This document shows positions 1 through 8,677 of a stretch of 26,002 bases of DNA, in pieces (positions within the stretch are counted from its first letter, which is position 1; each line of letters begins with the position of its first letter). A model generated the notes under the pieces. That model saw nothing but the letters and a program-made list of their open reading frames with translations. It searched no databases and was not told the DNA's origin. Source of the DNA: Megasphaera sp. UBA5897. GTDB lineage: Bacteria; Bacillota; Negativicutes; Veillonellales; Megasphaeraceae. A program made the translations under genes and the position numbers. The stretch covers positions 1-26,002 of the forward strand of contig DJEN01000089.1 in NCBI GenBank assembly GCA_002431345.1, in the 5' to 3' direction.

Positions 1-555
1 GTACTGACTGTATATGCATTTTCAACAGAAAATTGGAAACGTCCGGATACAGAAGTTTCCTATATTATGAAGCTGATGAATGATTATCTTCGCAAAAATT
101 TGCTGGAATTACATGAACATAATGTTAAACTTCATTTTATCGGCGACATGAGCCGTTTGAATCCGATGCTGCAGGAAGCGTTTCAGCAGGCAGAGGAAGA
201 AATGAAAGACAACACCGGTCTCGTGCTCAATGTGGCTGTCAATTACGGCGGCCGTTTGGAATTGACGCAGGCCATGCAGCAGATTGCAATAGAGGTACAA
301 AAAGGCATACTGCAGCCCCAGGATATTACAGAAGCGACGATAAGCCGTTATTTGTATACCGAACCGGAAAATGACGTTGATTTGATGATTCGTCCCGGTG
401 CGGATAAACGGGTGAGCAACTTTTTGCTTTGGCAGCTGGCCTATGCAGAATTCTGGTATACAGATTTGTGCTGGCCTGATTTTACAAAAGAAACATTAAT
501 AGAAGCGATTCTCTCCTTTCAAGGCAGAGAACGGCGCTTTGGTGGATTAAAATAA
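1..555 (+). CDS. uppS: Isoprenyl transferase (undecaprenyl diphosphate synthase), 5'-truncated
   Basis: Cis-prenyltransferase that condenses isopentenyl diphosphate onto farnesyl diphosphate to make the C55 lipid carrier for peptidoglycan and other envelope polymers; cytosolic. The reading frame is open from base 1, where it already encodes VYAFSTENWKRP, a core motif of the family, so the Met codon at base 67 is internal and the true start lies outside the window. The C-terminal part carries the IPP-binding segment IRPGADKRVSNFLLWQ, in which the usual R-T-(S/G)-G-E-x-R reads R-P-G-A-D-K-R: both Arg and the Ser are kept, while the acidic position is Asp instead of Glu. AYAEFWYTD supplies the second conserved Glu. 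It is followed 18 bp later by cdsA and heads the visible part of an envelope-lipid/isoprenoid operon. Identity is secure; the N-terminal third is missing. Confidence 0.96.
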   Translation, partial: VLTVYAFSTENWKRPDTEVSYIMKLMNDYLRKNLLELHEHNVKLHFIGDMSRLNPMLQEAFQQAEEEMKDNTGLVLNVAVNYGGRLELTQAMQQIAIEVQKGILQPQDITEATISRYLYTEPENDVDLMIRPGADKRVSNFLLWQLAYAEFWYTDLCWPDFTKETLIEAILSFQGRERRFGGLK

Positions 556-573
556 GGTGGGTAAATACAGAAT

Positions 574-1401
574 ATGTTGGTAAAACGAATTCTCACCGGC
601 ATTATTGGCGGTGCCCTTACAATCTTTATTATCTATGAAGGAAATTGGCTGTTTTTTATCATGATGACGCTGTTGGCGTTATTGGGCTGGTATGAATATG
701 GTAACCTGGTCCATAAATTGAAAGCCAATATATCCGATAGAGCAGGTGCAGTTTGGATTATTTGCTTTTTGTCATCCTATTGGTTTGGCAGCATGAAATT
801 GATGATGCTCTTTTCTGTTGCCATGATGCTGTGGCTGTTAGTACAGACCGTACTTTGCCATACTAGAATCAAACCAGTTGACAGTGCGTATACGCTATAC
901 GGCTTGCTTTACATTGTTGGCGGTTTTTGGGCTATGCTGGCATTGCGCAGCGGCCTGATTGCTTCTTCTATGACGGATGCCTTTACGACTGTCATGCTGG
1001 AACCAGCCCGTTTTCTCTTATTTTTACTTATTTTTTCTACATGGGCAAGCGATACCTTTGCCTTTGTTGTAGGAAAGTGTATGGGAAAAACAAAATTATG
1101 CCCGACTATCAGCCCTGGCAAAACGAAAGAAGGGGCTATTGGCGGTTTTGTGGGAACCCTTATTACGGCGTTGATTTTTTCACTCGTTTTTCAATTTTCC
1201 CTGCTTCATGCATTTGCTATCGGTTTGATTGTGGCTGTAGCAGCACCACTGGGGGATTTGGTGGAATCTATTTTGAAACGGGTCTGCCATGTCAAAGATT
1301 CCGGAACCTTGATTCCAGGTCATGGCGGTGTACTGGATCGGTTTGACAGCCTGCTTTTTGCAGCTCCTGCTGTCTACGTATATTTGTTCCTTATTTCCTG
1401 A
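574..1401 (+). CDS. cdsA: Phosphatidate cytidylyltransferase (CDP-diacylglycerol synthase)
   Basis: Integral membrane enzyme that turns phosphatidic acid and CTP into CDP-diacylglycerol, the branch point for all bacterial phospholipids. The 275-residue product, normal for the family, is a chain of hydrophobic helices. The C-terminal third holds the CDP-alcohol signature: STWASDTFAFVVGKCMGK, then SPGKTKEGAIGG, then GDLVESILKR and the end motif KDSGTLIPGHGGVLDRFDS with its conserved Asp residues. A GGTGG-like ribosome site lies about 13 bases before the ATG, rather far but usable. It sits 18 bp after uppS and 17 bp before dxr, so it is almost certainly cotranscribed with them. Other frames across 909-1346 are open but show no family resemblance. 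Confidence 0.95.
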   Translation: MLVKRILTGIIGGALTIFIIYEGNWLFFIMMTLLALLGWYEYGNLVHKLKANISDRAGAVWIICFLSSYWFGSMKLMMLFSVAMMLWLLVQTVLCHTRIKPVDSAYTLYGLLYIVGGFWAMLALRSGLIASSMTDAFTTVMLEPARFLLFLLIFSTWASDTFAFVVGKCMGKTKLCPTISPGKTKEGAIGGFVGTLITALIFSLVFQFSLLHAFAIGLIVAVAAPLGDLVESILKRVCHVKDSGTLIPGHGGVLDRFDSLLFAAPAVYVYLFLIS

Positions 1402-1418
1402 GTTATAGGTGAAACGAT

Positions 1419-2564
1419 ATGAAAAAAATTATTTTGCTTGGCAGCACAGGGTCTATTGGCACGCAAGCGATTGACGTGATTCAGGCTCATCCAGATCTGT
1501 TTTCCATTGCGGCAGTCGCTGCCCATACTAACTGGCAGCAGGCCGCCCAGCAGATTCAAACCTATGGCGTGCCATTTGCCTGCATGACAGACGGGCAGGC
1601 AGCCCAAAAGCTGCAGGAGCAGGTCGGCAGTCAGTGTGTCGTATTCAGCGGTGCCGAAGGGCTGCTTCGCTTGATTGACGAAGCTGACGCCGACATGATA
1701 TTGACGTCTCTTGTCGGAGCTGCTGGTATTGCGCCTACGCTGCATGCGATTGCGCGCGGATTGGATATTGCATTGGCCAATAAAGAAACATTGGTAGCGG
1801 CTGGCGAATTAGTCATGAAAGAGGCTTTACGGCATCATGTGCAGATTTTGCCGGTTGACAGCGAACACGGTGCGATTTTTCAATGTTTAGCCGGACGCAG
1901 CAAAGAAGAAATCGACAAACTGTTAATTACAGCTTCCGGCGGTCCTCATTTTCAGCGGCCGCTGAAAGAATTTTCGCAGATTACGGTCGAACAATGCTTG
2001 AAACATCCTACGTGGAACATGGGCGGAAAAATTACAATTGATTCGGCTACCATGTTTAACAAAGGGCTGGAAGTCATAGAAGCCCATTGGCTCTTTGACA
2101 TGCCTTTTGACCGCATTGATGTAGTCATTCAGCCGCAGAGCATCATTCATTCGATGGTACAGTTTATTGACGGCTCCGTATTGGCTCAATTGGGAATGCC
2201 GGATATGCGGCTTCCTATTCAGTACGCGTTTACGTATCCGGAGCGAAGTACCGTGCAGGGCGCACGGCCTATTGATTGGAAAACATTGCGGCGCATTGAT
2301 TTTTATGCGCCTGACAACGAAAAATTCCCATCGCTGCCGTTGGCATATGAAGCTGGAAAAATCGGCGGCACCATGCCTTGTGTATTGAACGGTGCCAATG
2401 AAGTGGCTGTGTATGCGTTTTTGCGGCGGGAAATCTCATTTACGCGTATTTTCGATATCGTGCGTACGGTTATGGAAAAACATACCGTATGTCATGATGT
2501 GACGCTGGATGCTATCCGGCAGGCGGATGCCTGGTCACGGCAGTGTGCTGCGTCGTTGCTATAG
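1419..2564 (+). CDS. dxr: 1-deoxy-D-xylulose 5-phosphate reductoisomerase
   Basis: Second enzyme of the MEP isoprenoid pathway: NADPH-dependent rearrangement and reduction of DXP to 2-C-methyl-D-erythritol 4-phosphate. The 381-residue length is typical. The N-terminal nucleotide-binding motif GSTGSIGTQAIDVI starts at residue 8. LANKETLVAAGE and PVDSEHGAIFQCL carry the substrate and divalent-metal residues (Asp, Glu). HPTWNMGGKITIDSATMFNKGLE is the mobile-loop and active-site signature. An AGGTGA ribosome site precedes the ATG. With ispG two genes downstream, two steps of the MEP pathway are encoded in this operon, and uppS consumes the pathway's end product, so the operon couples isoprenoid precursor supply to carrier-lipid synthesis. 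Confidence 0.97.
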   Translation: MKKIILLGSTGSIGTQAIDVIQAHPDLFSIAAVAAHTNWQQAAQQIQTYGVPFACMTDGQAAQKLQEQVGSQCVVFSGAEGLLRLIDEADADMILTSLVGAAGIAPTLHAIARGLDIALANKETLVAAGELVMKEALRHHVQILPVDSEHGAIFQCLAGRSKEEIDKLLITASGGPHFQRPLKEFSQITVEQCLKHPTWNMGGKITIDSATMFNKGLEVIEAHWLFDMPFDRIDVVIQPQSIIHSMVQFIDGSVLAQLGMPDMRLPIQYAFTYPERSTVQGARPIDWKTLRRIDFYAPDNEKFPSLPLAYEAGKIGGTMPCVLNGANEVAVYAFLRREISFTRIFDIVRTVMEKHTVCHDVTLDAIRQADAWSRQCAASLL

Positions 2565-2579
2565 AAAGGTTGTCATACA

Positions 2580-3602
2580 TTGGGAATTACAATTGCAGCG
2601 ACTGTTTTTGTATTTAGTCTGATTGTCTTTGTACATGAATTCGGTCATTTTATGACTGCCAAATTGACAGGCATGCAGGTAGATGAATTTGCTATTGGCT
2701 TTGGCCCAAAAATCTACAGCCATCAATATGGGGCTACTTTGTATTCACTGCGGGCCGTGCCGCTGGGCGGCTTTAACCGCATTGCCGGCATGACAGAAGA
2801 GGAAGAACTCAATGAAAAATCGTTTTTAAATAAGCCGGTTCGTTCTCGGTTGCTCGTTATTGCTGCCGGCGCGATAATGAATTTTATCTTGGCATTCGTA
2901 CTGATATGGGGCATTACCTTTGCAGTCGGCACGATGGACGTGTCATCAGAACCGGTAGTAGGCTCTGTCATTGCCGATTCAGCCGCTGAACATGCCTCTA
3001 TGCAGCAAGGAGACCGTATTATTTCTATTGGCGGGACGGCCATTGATACATGGAGCGATATTTCGAAAGTCGTTGCCAAACACAGTAAGGAAGTCGTACC
3101 GGTTGTCGTCAAGCGTGATGGTGAGACAATCACCTTAGAAATGATTCCTAAGACAGATACACAGTCGAATCGGGCTGTACTGGGCGTTATGCCTGTGATT
3201 ACGGAACAGTCCCACGGATTTTTTGAATCGGCCGGTATGGCTGTCACGCGGACCGGTACGATTTGTAAGATGATGCTTGTCGGTTTGTATGAAATGGTGA
3301 TAGGCGCGCAAAAAGCGGAAGTTGCCGGACCGATTGGCGTCGCACAACTGGCAGGGCAGGTTGCCTCTGTCGGTTTTGTCAATTTATTGATGTTTACCGC
3401 TTTTTTAAGCCTGAATTTGGGCATCTTAAACTTGCTTCCCATTCCTATGCTGGATGGCGGTTACATCATTTTATTGATTTTAGAGGGAATTACAAGACGC
3501 CGCATGCCCAAACAGGCACTGCGCGTTATTCAGACAGTTGGCATGGTTATTCTGGGGGCATTGTTTATATTTGCTATGTTCCAGGACATCAGCCGTTTTT
3601 AG
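2580..3602 (+). CDS. rseP: RseP-type site-2 intramembrane zinc metalloprotease
   Basis: Membrane-embedded protease of the M50B family that cuts transmembrane segments of anti-sigma factors or remnant signal peptides. The 340-residue protein begins with a hydrophobic helix bearing the zinc motif HEFGH at residues 19-23. A PDZ domain runs from about 125 to 190 (AAEHASMQQGDRIISIGG). The C-terminal helices contain NLLPIPMLDGG, whose Asp292 is the third zinc ligand. The start is TTG; an AAAGG ribosome site lies 10 bases upstream, no in-frame ATG precedes the first helix, and only this start keeps the usual short N-terminus before HExxH. It lies 15 bp after dxr and 12 bp before ispG, the conserved position in Firmicute dxr operons. 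Its substrate here cannot be told from the sequence. Confidence 0.95.
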   Translation: MGITIAATVFVFSLIVFVHEFGHFMTAKLTGMQVDEFAIGFGPKIYSHQYGATLYSLRAVPLGGFNRIAGMTEEEELNEKSFLNKPVRSRLLVIAAGAIMNFILAFVLIWGITFAVGTMDVSSEPVVGSVIADSAAEHASMQQGDRIISIGGTAIDTWSDISKVVAKHSKEVVPVVVKRDGETITLEMIPKTDTQSNRAVLGVMPVITEQSHGFFESAGMAVTRTGTICKMMLVGLYEMVIGAQKAEVAGPIGVAQLAGQVASVGFVNLLMFTAFLSLNLGILNLLPIPMLDGGYIILLILEGITRRRMPKQALRVIQTVGMVILGALFIFAMFQDISRF

Positions 3603-3614
3603 AAGGGAATACAT

Positions 3615-4682
3615 ATGAAACGCAGAACATCCCTACCTGTACAAGTAGGAAATCTTACCATAGGCGGAACGGCACCTGTATCGGTACAGACCATGTCTAC
3701 GGTAAACCCGGCAGATGAAGAGAAAGCGATTGCCGATGCCAAACGGCTGGCTTCGTATGGTGCCGAACTACTCCGCTTTGCCGTACCGGATATGGCGGCT
3801 GCCAAAGGACTAAAAGCCGTCGTGGCTGCATCTCCCGTACCGATTGTTGCCGATATTCACTTTGACTACCGGCTGGCACTGGAAGCTGTCGACAGCGGCG
3901 TGCAGGCATTGCGCATTAATCCGGGAAATATTGGTACCGAAGAAAATGTAATCAAAGTCGTAGAAAAGGTAAAGCCTAAGCATATTCCGATTCGCATAGG
4001 AATCAACACGGGCTCACTGCCGGAGGATATTTTAAAAGCGTATGGCGGCCATCCTACGGCAGATGCCATGGTAGAAGGGGCCCTGCGTCACATTCGGATT
4101 TTAGAACGGCTGCATTACCGCAATATGGTAATTTCGTTAAAAGCATCTCAAGTCCCATTGATGATTGACGCATACCGTGCATTGGCAGATAAAGTCCCTT
4201 ATGCACTGCATTTGGGTGTAACCGAAGCCGGTCTTGTCCGGGAAGGCAGCATCAAATCGGCTATCGGCATCGGTACGCTGCTCTACGGGGGTATTGGTGA
4301 CACGATTCGCGTATCGCTGACCGGAGATCCTGCAGAAGAAATCAAAGCAGGGCAGACGATATTGTCTTCTTTGGGGCTGCGGTCTTTTGGGCCAACGCTT
4401 ATTTCCTGCCCTACATGCGGCCGGACGAGAGTCAATCTGATTGCATTGGCACAGCAAGTTGAAGATGCTATTTCCCATCTGACAGTTCCTATCAAAGTAG
4501 CAGTAATGGGATGCGTCGTCAACGGGCCGGGAGAAGCGCGGGAAGCTGATTTCGGGATTGCCGGCGGCAACGGCAGCGGCATCGTCTTTTCCCATGGACA
4601 GATTCTGCGGACCGTGCCGGAACATCAGTTAGTAGCCAGTCTACTGGAAGAAATACATAAATCACTTATAAAGGGGTCTTAA
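3615..4682 (+). CDS. ispG: (E)-4-hydroxy-3-methylbut-2-enyl-diphosphate synthase
   Basis: Penultimate MEP-pathway enzyme: a [4Fe-4S] protein that reductively opens MEcPP to HMBPP using flavodoxin or ferredoxin electrons. The 355-residue length matches the short two-domain bacterial form (TIM barrel plus cluster domain). The barrel shows VPIVADIHFDYRLAL (about 75-89) and RINPGNIG (about 100-107). The cluster domain shows ISCPTCGRT (Cys265, Cys268) and VMGCVVNGPGEA (Cys300, Glu307), the complete three-Cys-plus-Glu ligand set. It starts 12 bp after rseP and stops 4 bp before proS, so translation of the three is probably linked. An oxygen-sensitive cluster enzyme fits an anaerobic lifestyle but does not prove it. 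Confidence 0.97.
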   Translation: MKRRTSLPVQVGNLTIGGTAPVSVQTMSTVNPADEEKAIADAKRLASYGAELLRFAVPDMAAAKGLKAVVAASPVPIVADIHFDYRLALEAVDSGVQALRINPGNIGTEENVIKVVEKVKPKHIPIRIGINTGSLPEDILKAYGGHPTADAMVEGALRHIRILERLHYRNMVISLKASQVPLMIDAYRALADKVPYALHLGVTEAGLVREGSIKSAIGIGTLLYGGIGDTIRVSLTGDPAEEIKAGQTILSSLGLRSFGPTLISCPTCGRTRVNLIALAQQVEDAISHLTVPIKVAVMGCVVNGPGEAREADFGIAGGNGSGIVFSHGQILRTVPEHQLVASLLEEIHKSLIKGS

Positions 4683-4686
4683 TTAC

Positions 4687-6420
4687 ATGTTAGCATCAAA
4701 GTTATACAGTCCAACATTGCGTGAAATTCCGGCAGAAGCTGAAATTGCCAGTCATCAATATATGTTGAAGGCTGGCTTAATTCGTAAAAATGGCGGTGGT
4801 CTTTATACATTTTTACCCTTAGGCCGTAAAGTCGTATTAAAAGTAGAAAATATTATTCGCGAAGAAATGAATGCCACAGACGCGCAGGAAATCATGATGC
4901 CGATTATGCAGCCTGCTGAAATTTGGCATGAATCAGGCCGTTGGAACGCCTATGGTCCGGAAATGTTTAAATTAGAAGACCGTCATGGCAGTCATTATTG
5001 CTTAGGACCTACACATGAAGAATTGATTACAACGCTGATACGCAATGAACTTCGTTCGTATAAACAGCTCCCTACAACACTCTGGCAAATGCAAAATAAA
5101 TACCGTGATGAAATTCGTCCGCGCTTTGGTTTAATGCGCAGTCGCGAATTTGTTATGCAAGATGCCTATTCCTTTGATATGGATGAAGAAGGGCTCCATA
5201 AAAATTATAAAATCATGTATGATGCGTATGACCGCATCTTTACGCGTTGTGGTCTGACCTTTAAACCTGTTGAAGCTGACAGTGGCCAAATTGGCGGTAA
5301 TCATACGCATGAATTTATGGCATTGGCGGCAGCTGGTGAAGCTGAAGTCGTTTCTTGTTCTAAATGTGAATATGCTGCGGATATCGAAAAAGCAATCCCC
5401 GGTACGCTGGACATGCCGCAGGAAGAGGCAAAAGACGCAGAACTCATTGAAACACCTAACTGCGCGACTATTGAAGATTTAGCTAAATTCCTCGACATTC
5501 CTGTAGAAAAGACCATTAAAGCCGTTGCCTTTACGATTGATAACGAAAAAGTCGTTTTGTGCATGGTTCGCGGCGACCATGAAGTCAACGACGTAGCTGT
5601 ACAAAATTTTGTCGGCGGCAATGCGATCGAACCGGCTACGGAAGAACAACTCAAAGCCCATGGCTTACAGCCAGGCTATATGAGCCCGATGGATGCTGAT
5701 AAACCAGATAACGAAACATTCTTTATACTGGTAGATCCGACTGCGATGAATGTCTGCAACGGTGTAACCGGCGCCAATAAACACGGCTATCATTATAAAA
5801 ACGTAAATCCTAAACGTGATTTCAAAGATGTCACCGTGACTACGGTTCGTTTGATGACCGATACGGATGTTTGCCCGCACTGCGGCGCACCGATTGATAT
5901 TGTCCGCGGTATCGAAGTTGGACAAGTATTTGAATTAGGCACTAAATATTCTGAAGCTATGCATGCTACCTTCCTTGATAAAAACGGCAAAGCGAAACCT
6001 TTTGTCATGGGATGTTACGGCATCGGCGTTACTCGTACGGTAGCAGCCGCTATTGAACAGTATCATGATGACAAAGGCATTATGTGGCCTGTTGCCATTG
6101 CTCCTTTTGAAGTCGATGTCGTACCGGTCAGCTCTAAAGATGAAGCACAAGTACAAATTGCCAATACACTGTATCAACAGCTGCAAGCAGTTCGTGTAGA
6201 TGTTTTGCTGGATGACAGGAATGAACGGGCAGGCGTTAAATTTAACGATGCTGATTTGATTGGCTATCCTGTTCGTGTTACTGTAGGCAAAAAGAGTGCT
6301 GCAGAACAGACTGTAGAAATCAAAGTTCGCCGTACCGGTGAAGAAGAAGTCGTAGCGATTAAAAACGCTGCCGCACGCGTACAGGAAATCTTGGCTGATT
6401 TACGCGCTAAAAATATGTAA
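4687..6420 (+). CDS. proS: Prolyl-tRNA synthetase, bacterial type with editing insertion
   Basis: Charges tRNA-Pro with proline; class II synthetase. At 577 residues it is the long bacterial form. Motif 2 appears as YRDEIRPRFGLMRSREFVMQDAYSFD (about 138-163). An insertion (INS) domain from roughly 225 to 400 is related to YbaK/ProX and normally edits Ala-tRNA-Pro. Motif 3 is YGIGVTRTVAAAIEQ (about 445-459), and the anticodon-binding domain makes up the last 110 residues. AAAGGGG precedes the ATG at suitable distance. The gene prefers GGT, CGT and GAA codons more than its neighbours, as expected of a highly expressed gene. It is the last gene of the visible operon: a strong terminator follows within 25 bp. 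Confidence 0.97.
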   Translation: MLASKLYSPTLREIPAEAEIASHQYMLKAGLIRKNGGGLYTFLPLGRKVVLKVENIIREEMNATDAQEIMMPIMQPAEIWHESGRWNAYGPEMFKLEDRHGSHYCLGPTHEELITTLIRNELRSYKQLPTTLWQMQNKYRDEIRPRFGLMRSREFVMQDAYSFDMDEEGLHKNYKIMYDAYDRIFTRCGLTFKPVEADSGQIGGNHTHEFMALAAAGEAEVVSCSKCEYAADIEKAIPGTLDMPQEEAKDAELIETPNCATIEDLAKFLDIPVEKTIKAVAFTIDNEKVVLCMVRGDHEVNDVAVQNFVGGNAIEPATEEQLKAHGLQPGYMSPMDADKPDNETFFILVDPTAMNVCNGVTGANKHGYHYKNVNPKRDFKDVTVTTVRLMTDTDVCPHCGAPIDIVRGIEVGQVFELGTKYSEAMHATFLDKNGKAKPFVMGCYGIGVTRTVAAAIEQYHDDKGIMWPVAIAPFEVDVVPVSSKDEAQVQIANTLYQQLQAVRVDVLLDDRNERAGVKFNDADLIGYPVRVTVGKKSAAEQTVEIKVRRTGEEEVVAIKNAAARVQEILADLRAKNM

Positions 6421-6442
6421 TAAAGGTAATCGTAATACTAGT

Positions 6443-6475
6443 AAACGACTGTCGCTTGCTGCGGCAGTCGTTTTT
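6443..6475 (+). terminator. Rho-independent terminator after proS
   Basis: AAACGACTG at 6443-6451 pairs perfectly with CAGTCGTTT at 6465-6473. The inner TCGC/GCGG adds four more pairs, one of them G-U, around a 5-base loop, and a T-run follows. It ends the uppS-to-proS operon. Confidence 0.9.
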
Positions 6476-6492
6476 GTGCAGAAAAAATCAAA

Positions 6493-6548
6493 TTTTAATC
6501 TAATTCTAATGTAGTTTTAATCTTCCTTTAATCTTCATATGGTATAGT
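6493..6548 (+). promoter_or_regulatory. Promoter with four 11-bp-phased direct repeats (OmpR/PhoB-type operator)
   Basis: Four octamers lie at exact 11-bp steps: TTTTAATC at 6493, TTCTAATG at 6504, TTTTAATC at 6515 and CTTTAATC at 6526. The last ends 9 bp before a good -10 element, TATAGT at 6543-6548, and there is no -35 hexamer because the repeats occupy that place. Direct repeats with 11-bp phase next to the -10 are the known binding geometry of OmpR/PhoB-family response regulators (pho boxes). Which regulator binds is an inference; PhoB/PhoP is the first candidate. The site drives the 420-residue protein starting at 6587. Confidence 0.7.
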
Positions 6549-6586
6549 AATCATAACTACTATGTACGGATATAAGGAGACTGACT

Positions 6587-7849
6587 ATGAACACATGGGA
6601 ACAATGGGAAGCAAAAACACAAAGCCTTTTAGCAGCAAAGGAATGGGAAGCATGCATTCAACACATCAATGCTATTTCCCCAAAAGACAGAAAAGATACA
6701 AGATATATCCGTTCTTTGGAGCGCGCTTGTCAAAAACTACTTGCTGTACCGGCTTATCAGCACCATGCTGCTTTGCTGCGAAAGGCAGCGTATACGTATT
6801 ATGATGCCTGTTTTGAAAATCACGCGTTAGTATTGCATCATGATAAACAATATTGCAAAACACAGGCTGCACATTATTTTTCTCTGCTGCTGCAGCAAGA
6901 ACGCCGTCCATTGGATACATATCGATATGCGCAGCTGCTGTATTGCTCGTCCAATGATTTTTTTTCAAGAGAACCGCTTGCCACGAAACGTCATTTGAGG
7001 GAAAAGGCATATGATTTATATGAAGAAACGATACAAACCATAGAAAAAGAAAAGGCGGACGCGTATACTGCTTTATACAATCAAGCTTGCTATGCACTGG
7101 GCCGCTGCGGTTTAGAACTTATCTCTTCGTATTCAGTCCTGCTGCATGAAATATCCCTTGTAGCAGACGTTCCGCTGCCGTTTTTTGGAAATAAAGAAAT
7201 ATATAAAACAAGACTGCAGCGGGTGCATGCTTGTTTGGATACACTGCGGGCCATCAAACAGTTGCCGCGGCAGATAAAAAACACGGCAGATATCAAACAA
7301 ATAAGCCAAAATCAGGACAAGGCAGAACATATCTATTACCTGTTAGGCAAAGCATTTGATTATGCCTGGCAATTTGGATTATGTGAAAATAAAATACTGG
7401 CGAGACAATGGGCTGAACGATATTACACGTATGCCTGTGAAATTCATTACTATAAAATGAAATATGCACAACGCATAAAACCGTTTTTTCACATGTATAT
7501 TGCCCTTGCCAACGTATATATCCGACAAAAAGATAAAAAAAGCTGTATCAAAATATGGAAACGCTATCAGTTAAGCAACCATATTCCCTTGGGATACCAA
7601 CGGATAACGGCAATCCGCTGGGCCATTGTAGAAAAGAAGTATGAAAAAGCCCGCCAGATTATAACAGCCTATCAAAATAAGAAAGACTGGCAGGAAGGGC
7701 TGTCCCCGCAGCGGACGGCAGCCTGCCGGCATATAGTAGATGCGCTGCAGGGAAAATTCAAAACGGAAGAGAATCAACCGTATTCAGGCAGTCAATTAAA
7801 AGTATTACTGAAACTGACAAAACGCTGCCATCCTGTGCCCAAACAATAG
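6587..7849 (+). CDS. Hypothetical helical (TPR-like) protein of 420 aa
   Basis: I do not recognise this protein. The ATG is preceded by an excellent ribosome site (AAGGAG at 6574-6579), and codon use resembles its neighbours, so the gene is real. The product is soluble-looking, with no signal peptide or membrane helix. It is rich in Lys, Gln, Tyr, Ala and His, and appears almost wholly alpha-helical. Several segments have TPR-like spacing of small and aromatic residues (around 75-125, 150-185 and 280-370, for example ALYNQACYALGRCGLELI and ARQWAERYYTYACEIHYYKM). The C-terminus is short and basic. It forms a single-gene unit: its own phased-repeat promoter lies upstream and a convergent terminator shared with lexA lies downstream. 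A scaffold or adaptor role would fit a TPR-like fold, but no function is assigned. Confidence 0.85.
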   Translation: MNTWEQWEAKTQSLLAAKEWEACIQHINAISPKDRKDTRYIRSLERACQKLLAVPAYQHHAALLRKAAYTYYDACFENHALVLHHDKQYCKTQAAHYFSLLLQQERRPLDTYRYAQLLYCSSNDFFSREPLATKRHLREKAYDLYEETIQTIEKEKADAYTALYNQACYALGRCGLELISSYSVLLHEISLVADVPLPFFGNKEIYKTRLQRVHACLDTLRAIKQLPRQIKNTADIKQISQNQDKAEHIYYLLGKAFDYAWQFGLCENKILARQWAERYYTYACEIHYYKMKYAQRIKPFFHMYIALANVYIRQKDKKSCIKIWKRYQLSNHIPLGYQRITAIRWAIVEKKYEKARQIITAYQNKKDWQEGLSPQRTAACRHIVDALQGKFKTEENQPYSGSQLKVLLKLTKRCHPVPKQ

Positions 7850-7957
7850 TGCCTGTTGCGTTATCATATACGCCATGCTTTTTTGAAAGTTTTTAGGTTG
7901 GCGTTTGAAGAAAATAAATCGTAACGCTGCAAACTATGCACACAAAACGATATAACA

Positions 7958-8008
7958 AAAGGACTGCAGCCAAATGAAACTCCTTAGTTCATTTGGCTGC
8001 AGTCCTTT
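7958..8008. terminator. Bidirectional terminator between convergent genes
   Basis: A perfect 21-bp inverted repeat (7958-7978 with 7988-8008, 9-base loop) begins with AAA and ends with TTT, so it can end transcription of the 6587 gene on the plus strand and of lexA on the minus strand. Its GGACTGCAGCCAAATGA arm resembles the hairpin at 9249-9296. Confidence 0.85.
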
Positions 8009-8030
8009 ATCGTATAAATGATTCGTATAA

Positions 8031-8648
8031 TTAATATTTACGCCATAAGCCAATCACTTTACCAAGAATATGGCAGTTTTTAGTGTAAATGGGGTCATAA
8101 TCTTCGTTTTCCGGCTGCAGACGGATAGCATGTTCTTCACGATAATAGCGTTTTACCGTAGCTTCATCATCAAGCAGGGCGACAATGATTTCACCGTTTT
8201 CTGCTGTATCCTGCTGGCGTACGATAATTAAATCGCCTTCTAAAATGCCGGCATTTTTCATGCTGTCTCCCTTTACACTCAGCATGAAACAGTCATCGTT
8301 GCCAACAAAATCAGCAGCAAAAGGATAGACATCTTCTACGCATTCTTCAGCTAAAATCGGAGCCCCGGCACGAACTTGTCCGACTAAAGGCAGCGGTACA
8401 ATTTTTTTTGAACGCCAAGAACCTTCATCCAATAATTCAATCGTACGGTTCTTGGTAGGATCGCGGCGGATATATCCCAGCTTTTCCAGCCGGTTGAGAT
8501 AACCATGCACGGTGGAAGTAGAACTCAAGCCAACTTCTTTACAGATTTCCCGCACCGATGGGGGATAGCCGAATTTATGAACACATTCACGTATATATTC
8601 CAATATCTGTTTTTGACGGGTAGTCAATGTTTTATCAGTATGTATCAT
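8031..8648 (-). CDS. lexA: LexA repressor, SOS response regulator
   Basis: Transcriptional repressor of DNA-damage genes that cleaves itself when bound to RecA filaments. The 205-residue length is normal. The winged-helix domain (about 5-70) contains TTRQKQILEYIRECV and SSTSTVHGYLNRLEKLGYIRRD. The cleavage site is Ala94-Gly95 in VRAGAPI. The catalytic pair is Ser129 (KGDSMKNAGI) and Lys166 (ATVKRYY). It is divergent from the LysM gene at 8846, the same arrangement as lexA-yneA in Bacillus. Its own promoter overlaps an SOS box, so it is expected to be autoregulated. A GAGG-type ribosome site precedes the ATG. Confidence 0.97.
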   Translation of the reverse strand: MIHTDKTLTTRQKQILEYIRECVHKFGYPPSVREICKEVGLSSTSTVHGYLNRLEKLGYIRRDPTKNRTIELLDEGSWRSKKIVPLPLVGQVRAGAPILAEECVEDVYPFAADFVGNDDCFMLSVKGDSMKNAGILEGDLIIVRQQDTAENGEIIVALLDDEATVKRYYREEHAIRLQPENEDYDPIYTKNCHILGKVIGLWRKY

Positions 8649-8677
8649 AGGTCCTCACTCCATATAATTATATGTCC

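Noticed and set aside
67..555. ATG at base 67 as the start of uppS
   Set aside because: The frame upstream to base 1 encodes the conserved YAFSTENWKRP core, so the start lies outside the window.
927..1346. 139-codon open frame overlapping cdsA
   Set aside because: Shadow of cdsA in another frame; Cys/Tyr/Phe-rich with no recognisable domain.
2723..3442. 239-codon antisense frame over rseP
   Set aside because: Antisense shadow, rich in Ser/Thr/Ile/Pro from the complementary codons; rseP on the plus strand has full catalytic motifs.
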